NCBI RefSeq assembly: GCF_000500935.1
Contig: NC_022998.1
Location: forward strand, 1-64,000
Length of the DNA stretch: 64,000 nt
DNA from: Spiroplasma apis B31
GTDB taxonomy: Bacteria; Bacillota_I; Bacilli_A; Mycoplasmatales; Mycoplasmataceae
Direction of reading: 5' to 3'
Shown here: positions 1 through 12,810 of the stretch, piece after piece
How positions within the stretch are numbered: position 1 is the stretch's first letter
Layout: the number at the start of each line of letters is the position of its first letter
Notes under the pieces: generated by a model
Told to the model about the DNA's origin: nothing
The model's input: only the letters and a program-made list of their open reading frames with translations
The model's database searches: none
Translations under genes and position numbers: made by a program

Positions 1-1332
1 ATGACAAACGAAGAATTATGAAAAAAAATTAAGGAATGGTTGATTGAGTCAGACTCGATAGAACCAAATATATACGACGAATATATAAAAACTGCTATGC
101 TTAGGAGACTCTCAGAACAGCATTTGGTAGTGATAGTTAAAACAGAACTATCAAAATGGTATTTGGAAAATATTTTAAGTGTCATGCGCTCTAAAGCATC
201 TTTTTTCTTAGAAAATGATGTTGATCTTTCTTTAATGACAAACGAAGAATACGAAAAAGAACTAAACATTACTGAATTAATAGAACAAAAAAGAAAAAAA
301 CTTAAAAGTCAAGATTTTATGTTCGAGAATTTTATTTTTGGTTCAAGTAATATGAACGCGTATAAAGCATCAAAAGCTATAGTTGAAAATATAGGAACTA
401 AATGAAACCCTTTGTTTATATATGGTGATTCTGGATTAGGAAAGACCCACTTATTGAAGGCAATAGCTCACGAAATAGGAAATACAAAAAATAAGCTTGT
501 TGTAAAATACTACACTTCCTCAGATTTTAGAAAAGAAATTGTAGATTCCTTACAAGATGGTTTCAAAGAAATTGAATCAACAAAAGAAAAGCTCTCAAAA
601 ATTGACGTATTACTAATCGATGACATTCAATTTTTAGCAAATAGTGGAAAAACAAACGAAATATTCTTTAATCTTTTTAACTTTTTTATCGAGAATAATA
701 AACAGATAGTTTTAACTTCTGATAAATTTCCAGAACAACTTAATGGTTTTGATAAAAGGTTGGTGTCGAGGTTTTCACAAGGTTTGAATGTGAAAGTAGA
801 GACACCAGACATCATAACCGCTATAAATATCGTTGATTATAAGGCGAAAATCGTGAATTTAAACCTTTCTGAAGAGAGTAAAAAGTATATTGCTTCTTTT
901 TTTGGTTCTGATGTCAGAAAAATAGAGGGAATTATAAACAAAATCGAGTTTTCAATAATACAAGATAACTCGGCTGCACCAAAAATAATCGAATTGGAGG
1001 ATATTAATAAATTCCTTGAGGATTACTCTTTTGCTCCCGGTGGAGAAATCACAGTCCAAAAAATAAAAAACGTAGTGGCGCAAAATTATGGAATATCGGT
1101 TAAGTCTATAGACTCTCGATTACGAATGGCGAACATCGTTAAAGCTAGACATGTAGCTATGTTTTTAACTGGGGAGATTTTGAAAAAAAATTATTCTGAA
1201 ATCGGGGTTGCCTTTGGTGGTAAAGACCACACTACTGTATTACATGCTTTTAAAAAAATTAACGATTTATTAGAAAAAGACAAAATCTTCAAAAAGACTT
1301 TAACTAAGATAAAAAAGGAGATAACTTCTTAA
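1..1332 (+). CDS. dnaA: Chromosomal replication initiator protein DnaA
   Basis: Initiator ATPase that binds DnaA boxes and melts oriC. The frame opens at base 1 and codon 7 is TGA, read as Trp in the family N-terminal pattern LWKKI; a second TGA lies near codon 135. A standard-code reading would split the gene in two. The 443-residue product has the short domain I, Walker A GDSGLGKTH near residue 142, Walker B LLIDDIQF near 204, and the domain IV DNA-binding signature near 379-420 (VKARHVAMFL, GGKDHTTVLHA). Length is normal for the family. It is followed by a putative origin and dnaN, the usual bacterial origin arrangement. Any sequence upstream of the ATG lies outside the window. Confidence 0.98.
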
Positions 1333-1350
1333 TGTTAATATCATTTATTT

Positions 1351-1374
1351 ATAGTTAATAAAAATTTTAACTAT
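1351..1374. repeat. Inverted repeat in the dnaA-dnaN gap
   Basis: Perfect 8-bp arms ATAGTTAA and TTAACTAT separated by an 8-base A/T spacer, starting 19 bases after the dnaA stop and just upstream of the dnaN -10 hexamer. It could be a weak terminator without a clear T-run, a regulatory site for dnaN, or part of the origin. Only the repeat itself is seen; the role is unknown. Confidence 0.5.
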
Positions 1375-1375
1375 G

Positions 1376-1381
1376 TATAAT
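1376..1381 (+). promoter_or_regulatory. Probable dnaN -10 element
   Basis: A perfect TATAAT lies about 85 bases before the dnaN start, right after the inverted repeat arm. No convincing -35 hexamer is seen 17 bases upstream, which is common in AT-rich Mollicute promoters. Confidence 0.4.
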
Positions 1382-1396
1382 AATATTAACTTATGC

Positions 1397-1445
1397 TGTG
1401 GTTTATCCACATATCAAGACTATAATAATAATATAAATAAATAAA
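1397..1445. other. oriC: Putative oriC core: DnaA box and AT-rich unwinding element
   Basis: A perfect DnaA box TTATCCACA lies at 1403-1411. It forms the right half of the near-palindrome TGTGGTTTATCCACA (1397-1411), so the left half may be a weaker inverted box. The following stretch to about 1445 is almost pure A/T with TAATAATAATA repeats, suitable for strand opening and reminiscent of DnaA-trio arrays. The location between dnaA and dnaN is typical for bacterial origins. Only one perfect box is visible here; further boxes could lie upstream of dnaA. Origin function is inferred. Confidence 0.65.
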
Positions 1446-1466
1446 ATCTAATAAGGGGGACTTCAG

Positions 1467-2591
1467 ATGTTTTTAAAGATAAATCGTTCATTTTTAATAG
1501 AAGAGTTAACTAAGTGTAACCGAATAATAGATCAAAAAACTCCAACACCTAGTCTTATTGGAATTTTAATAGATGTTGAAGTAGACAAAGTTTCTTTTAT
1601 GTCAACTAACAACTCTCTCTCAATAAAAACATCAACATCTGTAGGTGAACATGGATTATTTATTAAGGAAACCGGAACTTCTTTAATAAGAGGTAAGTAT
1701 TTTTTAGAAATACTAAGAAGAATGGATGATGAATTCATTTCTATAAACCAAACAGAAACCAATATTATGACGTTATCTGGAGAAAACTCAGAGTTTACTC
1801 TAAATATTTTGGACTACAAGGATTACCCAATGTTGGCTTTTAGAGAAAAAGGTGATCAAATTGAACTTAGTGCCTTTGAACTTAAAAAAAGTTTAAACCA
1901 AACTATAATTTCAGTAAACGAGTACAATCAAAAAATTGTACTAGGAGGATTAAATTTCTCAGCGATTGATAATCAATTTTTTGTGACTGGAACCGATGGT
2001 TTTCGGGTTTCAAGAAAAAGAATATTCATAGATGAAGAAAAGACCTCAAAATTTGAAGCTAATATACCATATAAGAGTGTTATGGAAATCATCAAGGTAC
2101 TTCCGGATAAAGGAAAAGTAAAAATAGTTCTTTTAGAAAATCATGTTTCGTTTTTATTTAATAACACAGTGTTACAAACAACAATATTAGAGGGTCAGTT
2201 CCCAAATGTTAACTCTGTTTTTCCAAGCACATTTGCAAGTACAATTTACGTGGAAAATAAAAAGTTTTTAAAACTTATCTCTCGAGCTGACATACCGAGT
2301 GATGAGAATGTTTCAATTGTAGTAAATCTAAAGTTAGAAGGACAAATAATTTATATAAAGTCTAATATACAACAGATCGGAAGCTTTGAAGAAGAATTCA
2401 AAGACTTTGAATTAAAAGGTTTGGATGAACAGGACATTTTTTTTAACTCTAAGTTTTTAATTGAATCGCTAAAATCGTTTGAAACTAAGAATGTTGAAGT
2501 TAGTTTCATTGATGCTAAAAAACCTATTGTTATCACATCTTCAGAAGATAACTCTTTAAGTCAAATAATCTTGCCTATGTTTTCTAACTAG
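1467..2591 (+). CDS. dnaN: DNA polymerase III beta sliding clamp
   Basis: Ring-shaped processivity clamp that tethers the replicative polymerase to DNA. The 374-residue product has the family length for three clamp domains. It begins MFLKINRSFLIEEL and ends with the typical C-terminal strand (SSEDNSLSQIILPMFSN, compare LPVRTY-type ends elsewhere). The ATG has a strong Shine-Dalgarno AAGGGGG eight bases upstream. It follows dnaA and the putative origin; the usual next gene recF is absent and gyrB follows instead. No TGA codon occurs in this gene. Confidence 0.96.
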   Translation: MFLKINRSFLIEELTKCNRIIDQKTPTPSLIGILIDVEVDKVSFMSTNNSLSIKTSTSVGEHGLFIKETGTSLIRGKYFLEILRRMDDEFISINQTETNIMTLSGENSEFTLNILDYKDYPMLAFREKGDQIELSAFELKKSLNQTIISVNEYNQKIVLGGLNFSAIDNQFFVTGTDGFRVSRKRIFIDEEKTSKFEANIPYKSVMEIIKVLPDKGKVKIVLLENHVSFLFNNTVLQTTILEGQFPNVNSVFPSTFASTIYVENKKFLKLISRADIPSDENVSIVVNLKLEGQIIYIKSNIQQIGSFEEEFKDFELKGLDEQDIFFNSKFLIESLKSFETKNVEVSFIDAKKPIVITSSEDNSLSQIILPMFSN

Positions 2592-2613
2592 GCTATTTTT
2601 AGGGGTTTTTAAA

Positions 2614-2622
2614 TGTTATAAT
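2614..2622 (+). promoter_or_regulatory. Extended -10 promoter upstream of gyrB
   Basis: TGTTATAAT is a perfect extended -10 (TG, one base, TATAAT), 26 bases before the gyrB ATG. It implies that gyrBA can be transcribed separately from dnaN. Confidence 0.55.
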
Positions 2623-2633
2623 CAATTTGATAA

Positions 2634-4550
<1,917 letters not shown>

Positions 4551-4570
4551 ATAATAAGGAGGTTGGGCTA

Positions 4571-7006
4571 ATGACTAACAATTTTGGTAATGGAAAAATA
4601 ATAGAAGTTGATATCAAAAACGAGGTAGAAAAAGATTTTTTAGAGTACTCGATGAGTGTTATAGTTAGTAGAGCTTTACCTGACCTTAAAGATGGTCTAA
4701 AACCTGTGCATAGAAGAATTATATATGCAATGAATGACTTAAAAATAACTTCTGATACTCCTCATAAAAAATCTGCACGTATAGTAGGTGAAGTTATTGG
4801 GAAATATCATCCACATGGTGACTCATCAGTATATGAAGCTATGGTAAGAATGTCTCAAGACTTTTCATATAGATATCCTTTAATAGAAGGTCATGGAAAT
4901 TTTGGATCTATTGATGGTGATGGAGCTGCAGCAATGCGTTATACTGAAGCTCGACTTTCAAAACTATCAACCATGTTGTTAAAAGATATTGATATGGAAA
5001 CTGTTCCGTTTATTGAAAATTACGATGCATCAGAAAAAGAACCAAAATATTTAACAGGTTATTTTCCGAATCTTTTAGTTAACGGAGCGACAGGGATAGC
5101 AGTTGGTATGGCAACAAATATACCACCACATAATCTAAGAGAAGTTATTTCCTCAATTGTAGCTTATATTGAAAATAAACAAATCTCGATCGAAGAGATT
5201 TTAAAATATATCAAAGGGCCTGACTTTCCAACAGGAGCTTTAATGACAAATGGCGAGAGTATGAAAGAAGGCTATCGCATAGGTAAAGGAAATTTAATAA
5301 TAAGAGCTAAAATTGAAATTGAAAATAATCAAAAAAAACAACGAATAGTTATTAAAGAGATTCCTTATCAAACAAATAAAATGAGAATTGTAGAAAAAAT
5401 AGCAGAACTTTACAAAAACAAAATTATAACTGGTATTACAGACTTACGTGATGAATCAAACTATCAAGGAATTAGAATTGTATTAGAACTTAATCAAAAT
5501 GCCAACGCACATTTGATAATAAAAAGACTTTATAAATATACAAGTTTGCAAACAAACTTCGCAATTAATATGTTATCTTTAAATAATGGGATTCCTGTAG
5601 TGCTTAATATAAAAGAAATAATTAAGTATTATGTAAATCATCAAATAGATATAATAACAAAACGCTCGATATAGGAACAAAAAAAACTTGATGCTAAGTT
5701 ACATATTTTAATAGCTATCAAAAAAACACTAGATAATATTGATAGAGTTATAACTATAATTAGAGAATCTAAAAGTACCAATGAAGCTTACGAGGAATTG
5801 AACAAAGCGTTTGGTTTTGATGAAAAACAAGCCAAGGCTATTTTGGATATGCGTTTGCAAAGATTAGTTGGTCTTGAAAGAGAGAAAATAGAGAAAGATA
5901 TTAACAACATTGAAAAAAGACTTCAAGAATTAAAAATAATTTTGGAATCTAAGGAAGAGAAAGAAAAAATTTTAGTAGAACAACTACAAGAAATCGAAAA
6001 AAATTTTGGAGATGACCGTAGAACTCAAATTATCGAAGAAGAACAAACTCAAATCAACGATGAAGAACTCATCCAAAACACACAAATGATATTAACTTTA
6101 TCTGAAGAAGGTTATTTAAGACGAATAGACCCATTTGAATTAAAAACTCAAAAAAGAGGTGGTAAAGGTATGATAATAAATTCACTACCTGAAGATAACA
6201 TTGTTATCTCTAAAATAGGAAAAACTAAGGATAACATACTTTTTTTCTCGAACGAGGGTAAGGTATATAAAACAAAGGGTTATAATATAACGCAATTCTC
6301 AAGAACAGCAAGAGGTTTACCAATCATTAACTTTATAGGGATAAACACTTCGGAGAAGGTTACAACAATTCTATGTTTAAAAAACAACAAGTCTAAATAT
6401 AAATTTTTAGTCTTTGTTACAAAAAACGGAGTTGTGAAAAGAGTTCCAGTAGATTTATTTGATAAAATTAATAACTTTGGAAAAATAGCCATCATTTTGG
6501 ATAAGGGTGATCAATTAGTTTCTGTGGTTGCTACTTCTGGTACAAATAATATTCTTATAGCGTCGCAAAAAGGAAAAATCATCAGAGTATCAGAAAATGA
6601 CTTTAGACCAATGTCGAGATCATCTAGAGGAGTTAAAGGAATGTCATTAGATAAAGATGATGTTGTTATGACTGCTGTAACCGATTATGGTAATGATAGT
6701 ATAGCAACCATTTCAGAACTAGGTATCATGAAAAAAACCTTAATATCAGAGTATACTTCATTGGGAAGAGGAGCAAAAGGTGTTGTTGGTATGAAATTGA
6801 ACGATAAAACAGGTAAGTTTAAATCTATCTTAGCTGTCAGAGATTCTGACAAAATTTTGATGGTATCTTCAAAAGGAAAAATTATTAAAATCAATGCCAA
6901 AGATATTAATCTTCAATCTCGAAACTCTATTGGGGTAATTGGATTCGATCTTGATGATGGTGAATATATTACCGCCACTTCTTTGGAGTGAAGTAAAGGA
7001 GAATAA
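4571..7006 (+). CDS. gyrA: DNA gyrase subunit A, interrupted by an in-frame TAG
   Basis: DNA-cleaving subunit of gyrase. The full frame would encode 811 codons. The first part holds the catalytic Tyr near residue 124 ([13 protein letters not shown]) and the quinolone-pocket motif [12 protein letters not shown]. The second part holds the coiled-coil gate and the C-terminal pinwheel with GyrA box QKRGGKG near 527, which distinguishes GyrA from ParC. At 5672-5674 codon 368 is TAG. It sits in KRSI(stop)[12 protein letters not shown], exactly where homologues carry an aromatic residue (E. coli RRTIFELRKA). TAG is a stop even in the Mollicute code. There is no frame change; one base change from TAT or TAC would explain it. 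A strong AGGAGG precedes the ATG. The 3' end reads through TGA at 6989 to TAA at 7004. Confidence 0.9.
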
Positions 7007-7010
7007 AAGA

Positions 7011-8273
<1,263 letters not shown>

Positions 8274-8278
8274 ATTGA

Positions 8279-8294
8279 TGTTTCACGTGAAACA
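8279..8294. promoter_or_regulatory. parS: parS centromere-like site 1
   Basis: TGTTTCACGTGAAACA is a perfect 16-bp palindrome that fits the ParB/Spo0J binding consensus found near bacterial origins. It starts six bases after the serS stop, about 7 kb from the putative origin. ParB would load here and recruit SMC for chromosome segregation. parA and parB are not in the window, so function is inferred from the site. Confidence 0.8.
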
Positions 8295-8305
8295 TTCTCA
8301 TATTT

Positions 8306-8321
8306 TGTTTCACGTGAAACA
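8306..8321. promoter_or_regulatory. parS: parS centromere-like site 2
   Basis: A second identical TGTTTCACGTGAAACA, with 11 bases between it and the first (27-bp centre-to-centre, between two and three helical turns). Two perfect copies side by side are very unlikely by chance in AT-rich DNA and strengthen the parS call. Confidence 0.8.
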
Positions 8322-8369
8322 TTCTTTGAAACTATAAAATAAATATTTTTATAATTTATAAAAATTATG

Positions 8370-8378
8370 TGATACTAT
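8370..8378 (+). promoter_or_regulatory. Extended -10 promoter for the SRP RNA
   Basis: TGATACTAT fits an extended -10 (TG, one base, TACTAT) and ends seven bases before the predicted 5' end of the RNA at 8385. No strong -35 is seen. Confidence 0.45.
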
Positions 8379-8384
8379 AAAATT

Positions 8385-8470
8385 GTCATTGTAAGGGTGA
8401 CGTTCGAAGTTGGTCAGGATCGGAAGATAGCAGCCATAAGAATCTAGTGCCTTGTACATTGACTTTTTTT
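8385..8470 (+). ncRNA. ffs: Signal recognition particle RNA (4.5S/scRNA type)
   Basis: RNA core of the particle that targets nascent membrane and secreted proteins through Ffh. The universally conserved apical domain is visible: GGTCAGGATCGGAAGATAGC followed by AGCC, that is the GGUCAGG, CGGAAG and AGCAGCC elements of domain IV. The 5' end GTCATTGTAAGG pairs with the 3' CCTTGTACATTGAC, closing a short hairpin of about 80 nt, and a run of seven T follows as terminator. Its position before tadA and dnaX corresponds to scr in Bacillus. Exact ends are estimated. Confidence 0.9.
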
Positions 8471-8488
8471 ATCTCAAAGGAGTAATTT

Positions 8489-8917
8489 ATGTTTGATGAT
8501 TACTTTAATATTCTCTTAAAAGAACTTAATAAATGTCTTAATACGAATGATGTACCAGTGGCTGCTTTGTTAATAAGAGACAATAAAGTGGAGTTTAAGG
8601 CACGTAATGTGAGGGAAAAAAACAAAGATATAGCAGGGCATGCTGAGATAAAAGTTATAAATAAATGTTTTCTACGTCAAAAGTCTAAAAATATGAGTGA
8701 ATATAAAATGGTTGTTAGTTTACAACCTTGTTTTATGTGTATAGCTGCAATGGAGCAATCTAATATAAAAGAAGTTTATTATTACTTAAATAATAAAAAA
8801 TGTGACTATGAAAATCTAAAAACAAAATTAAAAATGATAAAATTAGAAAATAAGGAAAGATGTAAAGTTCTTGAAAACATGTTAGTATCGTTCTTCCAAG
8901 ATTTAAGAAAAAATTAG
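8489..8917 (+). CDS. tadA: tRNA-specific adenosine deaminase
   Basis: Deaminates A34 of tRNA-Arg(ACG) to inosine for wobble decoding of CGN codons. The 142-residue protein has the zinc-binding cytidine deaminase fold signature: HAE near residue 51 (AGHAEIKV, with the catalytic Glu) and PCFMC near 80 that supplies the two Cys ligands. Shine-Dalgarno AAAGGAG precedes the ATG. It stands between the SRP RNA and dnaX, close to its Bacillus position. A general cytidine deaminase is the alternative, but context and length favour TadA. Confidence 0.9.
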   Translation: MFDDYFNILLKELNKCLNTNDVPVAALLIRDNKVEFKARNVREKNKDIAGHAEIKVINKCFLRQKSKNMSEYKMVVSLQPCFMCIAAMEQSNIKEVYYYLNNKKCDYENLKTKLKMIKLENKERCKVLENMLVSFFQDLRKN

Positions 8918-8934
8918 TATTTAAGGGTGTTGTT

Positions 8935-10845
8935 ATGGAAAATAAAAAAGCGTTATATAGACTTTATAGACCAATTAATTTTGATCAAGTTGCAGGTCAC
9001 GATGGAGTCAAAGAGATTTTAATATCACAAATTAGATCTAATAACTTTCCTCATGCTTTACTTTTTTCTGGTCAAAGAGGTACGGGTAAAACTTCTGTAG
9101 CAAAAATATTTGCTAAGGTTGTAAATTGCCAAAACCTAATAGATTATAATCCATGCGAAAATTGTCTAAGTTGTTTAGAATTTAACAAAAACTCTCATGC
9201 AGACATATTCGAGATGGATGCTGCATCAAATAATGGTGTTGATGAAATAAGAAATTTAAAAACAAATACTACAACACTTCCGACCTTCTCTAAATATAAA
9301 GTTTATATAATTGACGAAGTTCACATGCTTACGAACTCAGCTTTTAACGCATTACTTAAAACGTTGGAAGAACCACCTAAGCATGTGTTATTTGTTTTAG
9401 CAACTACTGAATTATCGAAAATACCCGCAACTATAATATCTCGTTGCCAACTTTTTAATTTTAAAAGTATAAAAAAAGAAGCACTAAAAAACAAAATTAA
9501 AGAGATTTGCTTCAACGAAAAAAAACAAATCACAGAAGAGACGCTTGATGAAATTTTTTATATGTCCGAGGGTTCTTTAAGGGATGCGTTGAATTATTTG
9601 GAACAAGCGATGACAATATCTGGTGAAGTTATTTCAGTAGAAGAGCTAAAAAAAATCTTTTACATTTCTACAAAAAAAGAGAAATTAGATTTGATTAAGG
9701 CAATATTAAATAATGAGAATACCGTAATTATTAAATATTTCAATAGTGCAAATGAAGCTGGTGTAGATTTTCAAACGCTTGTACTTGGTTTAATTGATCT
9801 ATTGAAAGAAATTATAGAATATAAATTAACAAATAACTTAGGGGTTTTGAAAATATTAAGTATAGAAGAAATTGAAACTTTGAAATATATAAATAAAGAA
9901 ACTTTATTTGAAATTGTAGAAAGTCTAATTAATGCATTTTCTAAATCAAAAAACTCATCCATAAGCTTTCAATATATTTTGATAAGCGTCTTAAGAATAG
10001 CTACAAACATCAATCCACAAGAAACAAACAAATATTCGTCGTCCAATGAGACAAAAACTATAGAGGTTAAAGAAGATACTTTTCCAAATTTAGACAAACA
10101 GGAGATGAATATAATTTTCAATAATGATTTGATAAGCGGTGAAAATAACGTTAATCAAAATTTAAATGATGTAGTTAGCACATTGAAACCTGATATAGAT
10201 TCTTATGCGGATATTAAACATATTGAAAATCACGAAAACATCGATGATGAATCAAATCTTAATGATAGCGAGTTTGTTTACTCGGAAGAAAATCTTTTAA
10301 AGGCACAAATGAAATTATTACTTGAAGAACCGAGAACTTCTGATGTTATCGACTTTAGTGATGATTTAATAATATCAATATTGATTGGTGCTGATAAAAA
10401 TACACGTACAAAGTTATCTGACTTGCTCTACTCTGTGTTTGATGAAAAAATGGGTTGGAGTTACACTCAAAAGTTTATATGCTTTTATAATACAAAATTA
10501 TCTGCTGCAAACGATAAGGGTCTTATAATACTATGTGAAGACAGGTCTATAGCTCGTTTAATCAACAATAAGTTACAGAAAAAAGATTTTAGAAAAATGA
10601 TATTCGATTTATTTCAATTAGAAACAAAAATATTAGCTGTTGAAAAAACTAGGTGGAAACATATTAAGAACGAATATCTATTTAGAAAGCAAAACGGTGT
10701 TTTTAATGTTAATGTTCCGAATCAGTCTGTCGAGGAGTTTTACGAACAAGTGGTAAAAACAAAAGATGACATCAATAACGAGAACGAGTTTTATAGTAAA
10801 GCAAAAGAGATTCTTGGCGTTGATAACATAAAGGTAGTTGATTAG
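8935..10845 (+). CDS. dnaX: DNA polymerase III subunits gamma/tau
   Basis: Clamp-loader ATPase and organiser of the replisome. The 636-residue product has Walker A GQRGTGKTS near residue 46, the four-Cys zinc module CQNLIDYNPCENCLSC near 65-81, DEVHMLT, the LLKTLEEPP segment and the sensor-1 region TTELSKIPATIISRC. The C-terminal half (about 360-636) is a poorly conserved tau-like domain with an acidic linker. I saw no clear programmed frameshift signal. recR starts three bases after the stop. Confidence 0.95.
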   Translation: MENKKALYRLYRPINFDQVAGHDGVKEILISQIRSNNFPHALLFSGQRGTGKTSVAKIFAKVVNCQNLIDYNPCENCLSCLEFNKNSHADIFEMDAASNNGVDEIRNLKTNTTTLPTFSKYKVYIIDEVHMLTNSAFNALLKTLEEPPKHVLFVLATTELSKIPATIISRCQLFNFKSIKKEALKNKIKEICFNEKKQITEETLDEIFYMSEGSLRDALNYLEQAMTISGEVISVEELKKIFYISTKKEKLDLIKAILNNENTVIIKYFNSANEAGVDFQTLVLGLIDLLKEIIEYKLTNNLGVLKILSIEEIETLKYINKETLFEIVESLINAFSKSKNSSISFQYILISVLRIATNINPQETNKYSSSNETKTIEVKEDTFPNLDKQEMNIIFNNDLISGENNVNQNLNDVVSTLKPDIDSYADIKHIENHENIDDESNLNDSEFVYSEENLLKAQMKLLLEEPRTSDVIDFSDDLIISILIGADKNTRTKLSDLLYSVFDEKMGWSYTQKFICFYNTKLSAANDKGLIILCEDRSIARLINNKLQKKDFRKMIFDLFQLETKILAVEKTRWKHIKNEYLFRKQNGVFNVNVPNQSVEEFYEQVVKTKDDINNENEFYSKAKEILGVDNIKVVD

Positions 10846-10848
10846 TAT

Positions 10849-11415
10849 ATGGAAACACTTATTGAATTGTTAAAAAAAATAGATGGAATAGGGAAAAAAA
10901 GTGCGGAGAAAATTCTTGTTGATTTAATATCCAATAAAGAAAGTTTGATTTCTATAGATAATGTTATCAAATCGATTGAGACTGATTATGTCGAATGCGA
11001 AAGGTGCTATTATTTCAAATATAAGAACCGTTGTGCTTTTTGTGATGACAGTTCAAGAAACAAAAATATATTGTGTGTGGTGTCTTCTGTTTTAGATGCA
11101 CAAAGAATATTACATAGTGATTTTAGAGGAGTTATTCATGTTCTTAAAGGGGAAATCAACGTAAACAAAAATAGGTTTCCAGAAAATTTAACTTTGAAAG
11201 AATTATTTGTTAGAATTAATCCAGAAGTAGAAGTATTGTTAGCATTGAATTTAACATTCAACGGAGAAGTCACATCTAATTACATAGCCAATGCCATAAA
11301 AAGTAAAGCGAATAAAGTCTCAAGGATTGCTAGGGGTATACCACTAGGTGGTATGTTAGATTATATCGATAATGAAACACTTAATGATGCTATAAAAAAC
11401 AGAAAAAAAGTTTAA
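10849..11415 (+). CDS. recR: Recombination mediator RecR
   Basis: Works with RecO to load RecA on gapped DNA. The 188-residue protein has an N-terminal helix-hairpin-helix (LKKIDGIGKKSAEKI), a C4 zinc finger starting at Cys50 (CERCYYFKYKNRCAFC) and a TOPRIM domain with the usual downstream pattern RIARGIPLGGMLDYID. It follows dnaX without the YbaB/EbfC gene (yaaK) that separates them in Bacillus. recF, the third partner, is also missing from its usual place after dnaN. Confidence 0.95.
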   Translation: METLIELLKKIDGIGKKSAEKILVDLISNKESLISIDNVIKSIETDYVECERCYYFKYKNRCAFCDDSSRNKNILCVVSSVLDAQRILHSDFRGVIHVLKGEINVNKNRFPENLTLKELFVRINPEVEVLLALNLTFNGEVTSNYIANAIKSKANKVSRIARGIPLGGMLDYIDNETLNDAIKNRKKV

Positions 11416-11434
11416 CAGAAATGAGGGAATTAAT

Positions 11435-12064
11435 ATGTTATTTATTTCACTAGAAGGAATTGATGGTTCTGGAAAAACCACAATATCAAAAATGATTAAG
11501 GATAAATTACTGCAAAAAGGTTACCAGGTACTATTGACAAGAGAACCGGGTGGAGAACCTATGTCTGAGAATATTAGAAAAATAATCTTGGATCCAGAAG
11601 CAAAAATTACTCCTTGAACAGAAACACTTCTCTATGTTGCGGCAAGAAAGCAACACTTAGATACCATAATAATACCCGCATTAAAAAAAGGGATTATCGT
11701 TATTTGTGACAGGTTTATGGACTCAACATCAGCATATCAAGGTTGTGGAAGAAATATTGGAATGGCAGACGTTGACGAGTTACAAAATATAGTATTAGGT
11801 TCTACAAAACCAGATTTAACAATATTTTTTGATATCACTCCAAAAGAAGCGCAAATACGATTGATCAATAGAAAAAGAACCGTGGATAGGTTAGAACAAG
11901 AAGATCAGAAGTTTCATGAGGCAGTTTATGAAGGTTATCAAATGCTAATATCAGAAAACTCAGATCGCATAAAAGTTGTAGACTCAAGAAAACAAATTAA
12001 TGAAGTATTACAACAAGTTGATTTTCTTGTTGCTAACGCGATAAATGAAAGAATGAAAAAGTAA
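11435..12064 (+). CDS. tmk: Thymidylate kinase
   Basis: Phosphorylates dTMP to dTDP for DNA synthesis. The 209-residue protein starts MLFISLEGIDGSGKTT with the P-loop, followed by the TREPGGEP motif and DRFMDSTSAYQG. One TGA Trp codon occurs at 11615. Shine-Dalgarno GAGGG precedes the ATG. Its stop overlaps the holB start (TAATG), indicating translational coupling. The order recR-tmk-holB is Bacillus-like. Confidence 0.95.
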
Positions 12065-12810
12065 TGGAATTAAATGGTGTTTATGGGTATGTAAATGAAT
12101 TACTTTTAAAAAAAATAATGTACCAAGCAATAATTGTTTCTGGTGATAATCAGAAACTATTAAATGAATGTGCACACGAACTATCAAGAATGTTAGTTTG
12201 TGAAAATAACTCTTTAAGTTTTGATGACTGTGCTTGATGTGTTAAGGCGAATAAAAACTTATTATCAAACGTTGTTGAATTAGGCGATGCTAACACTGAA
12301 ATAAAGAAAACATCAGTTTCAGCTATGATAAGAGAATTTAACACTAGCAACATTGAACAAAATGATAAAAGAATATATATTGTAAAAAATGCTGAAAATT
12401 TAAACTTACAAGCAGCAAATGCAATCTTGAAGTTCTTAGAAGAACCAACAAAAAACACGTTTGCAATATTTTTAACCATAGACAGAAATGCAATTCTACA
12501 AACCATAAGGTCAAGGTGTAAGTTTTTAACGTTGAATACTTGTAAAAAAGAGTATTCAAAAAGTAATAATTTAACAATACTTATAGATAAAAAACAAAAA
12601 CAAAAAATATTACTCTATGGTCAGGTTCTGAAAAAGCAAGATAAAGAGGAAGTTTTAGACATACTCGAAGTTCTGTATAATTATTTGTTAATAAAAGGTT
12701 TTCCTTCGATTGCTGAAAAAGCACTAGATCTGATTAGAATAATTCAAAAAGGCGGTAGTCATTTTTTGGCGATAGAGGATCTTTTGATTAGTATAAGTGA
12801 GGTAATCTAG
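12064..12810 (+). CDS. holB: DNA polymerase III subunit delta'
   Basis: Clamp-loader subunit paired with DnaX and HolA. The 248-residue product has the delta' pattern of conserved strands: DKRIYIVKNAENLNLQAANAILKFLEEP and AILQTIRSRC, with no usable Walker A at the N-terminus, as usual for delta'. Frame is continuous through TGA (Trp) near 12237. It overlaps tmk upstream by one base and trmN6 downstream by one base, so it is in the middle of a tightly coupled operon. Confidence 0.92.
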
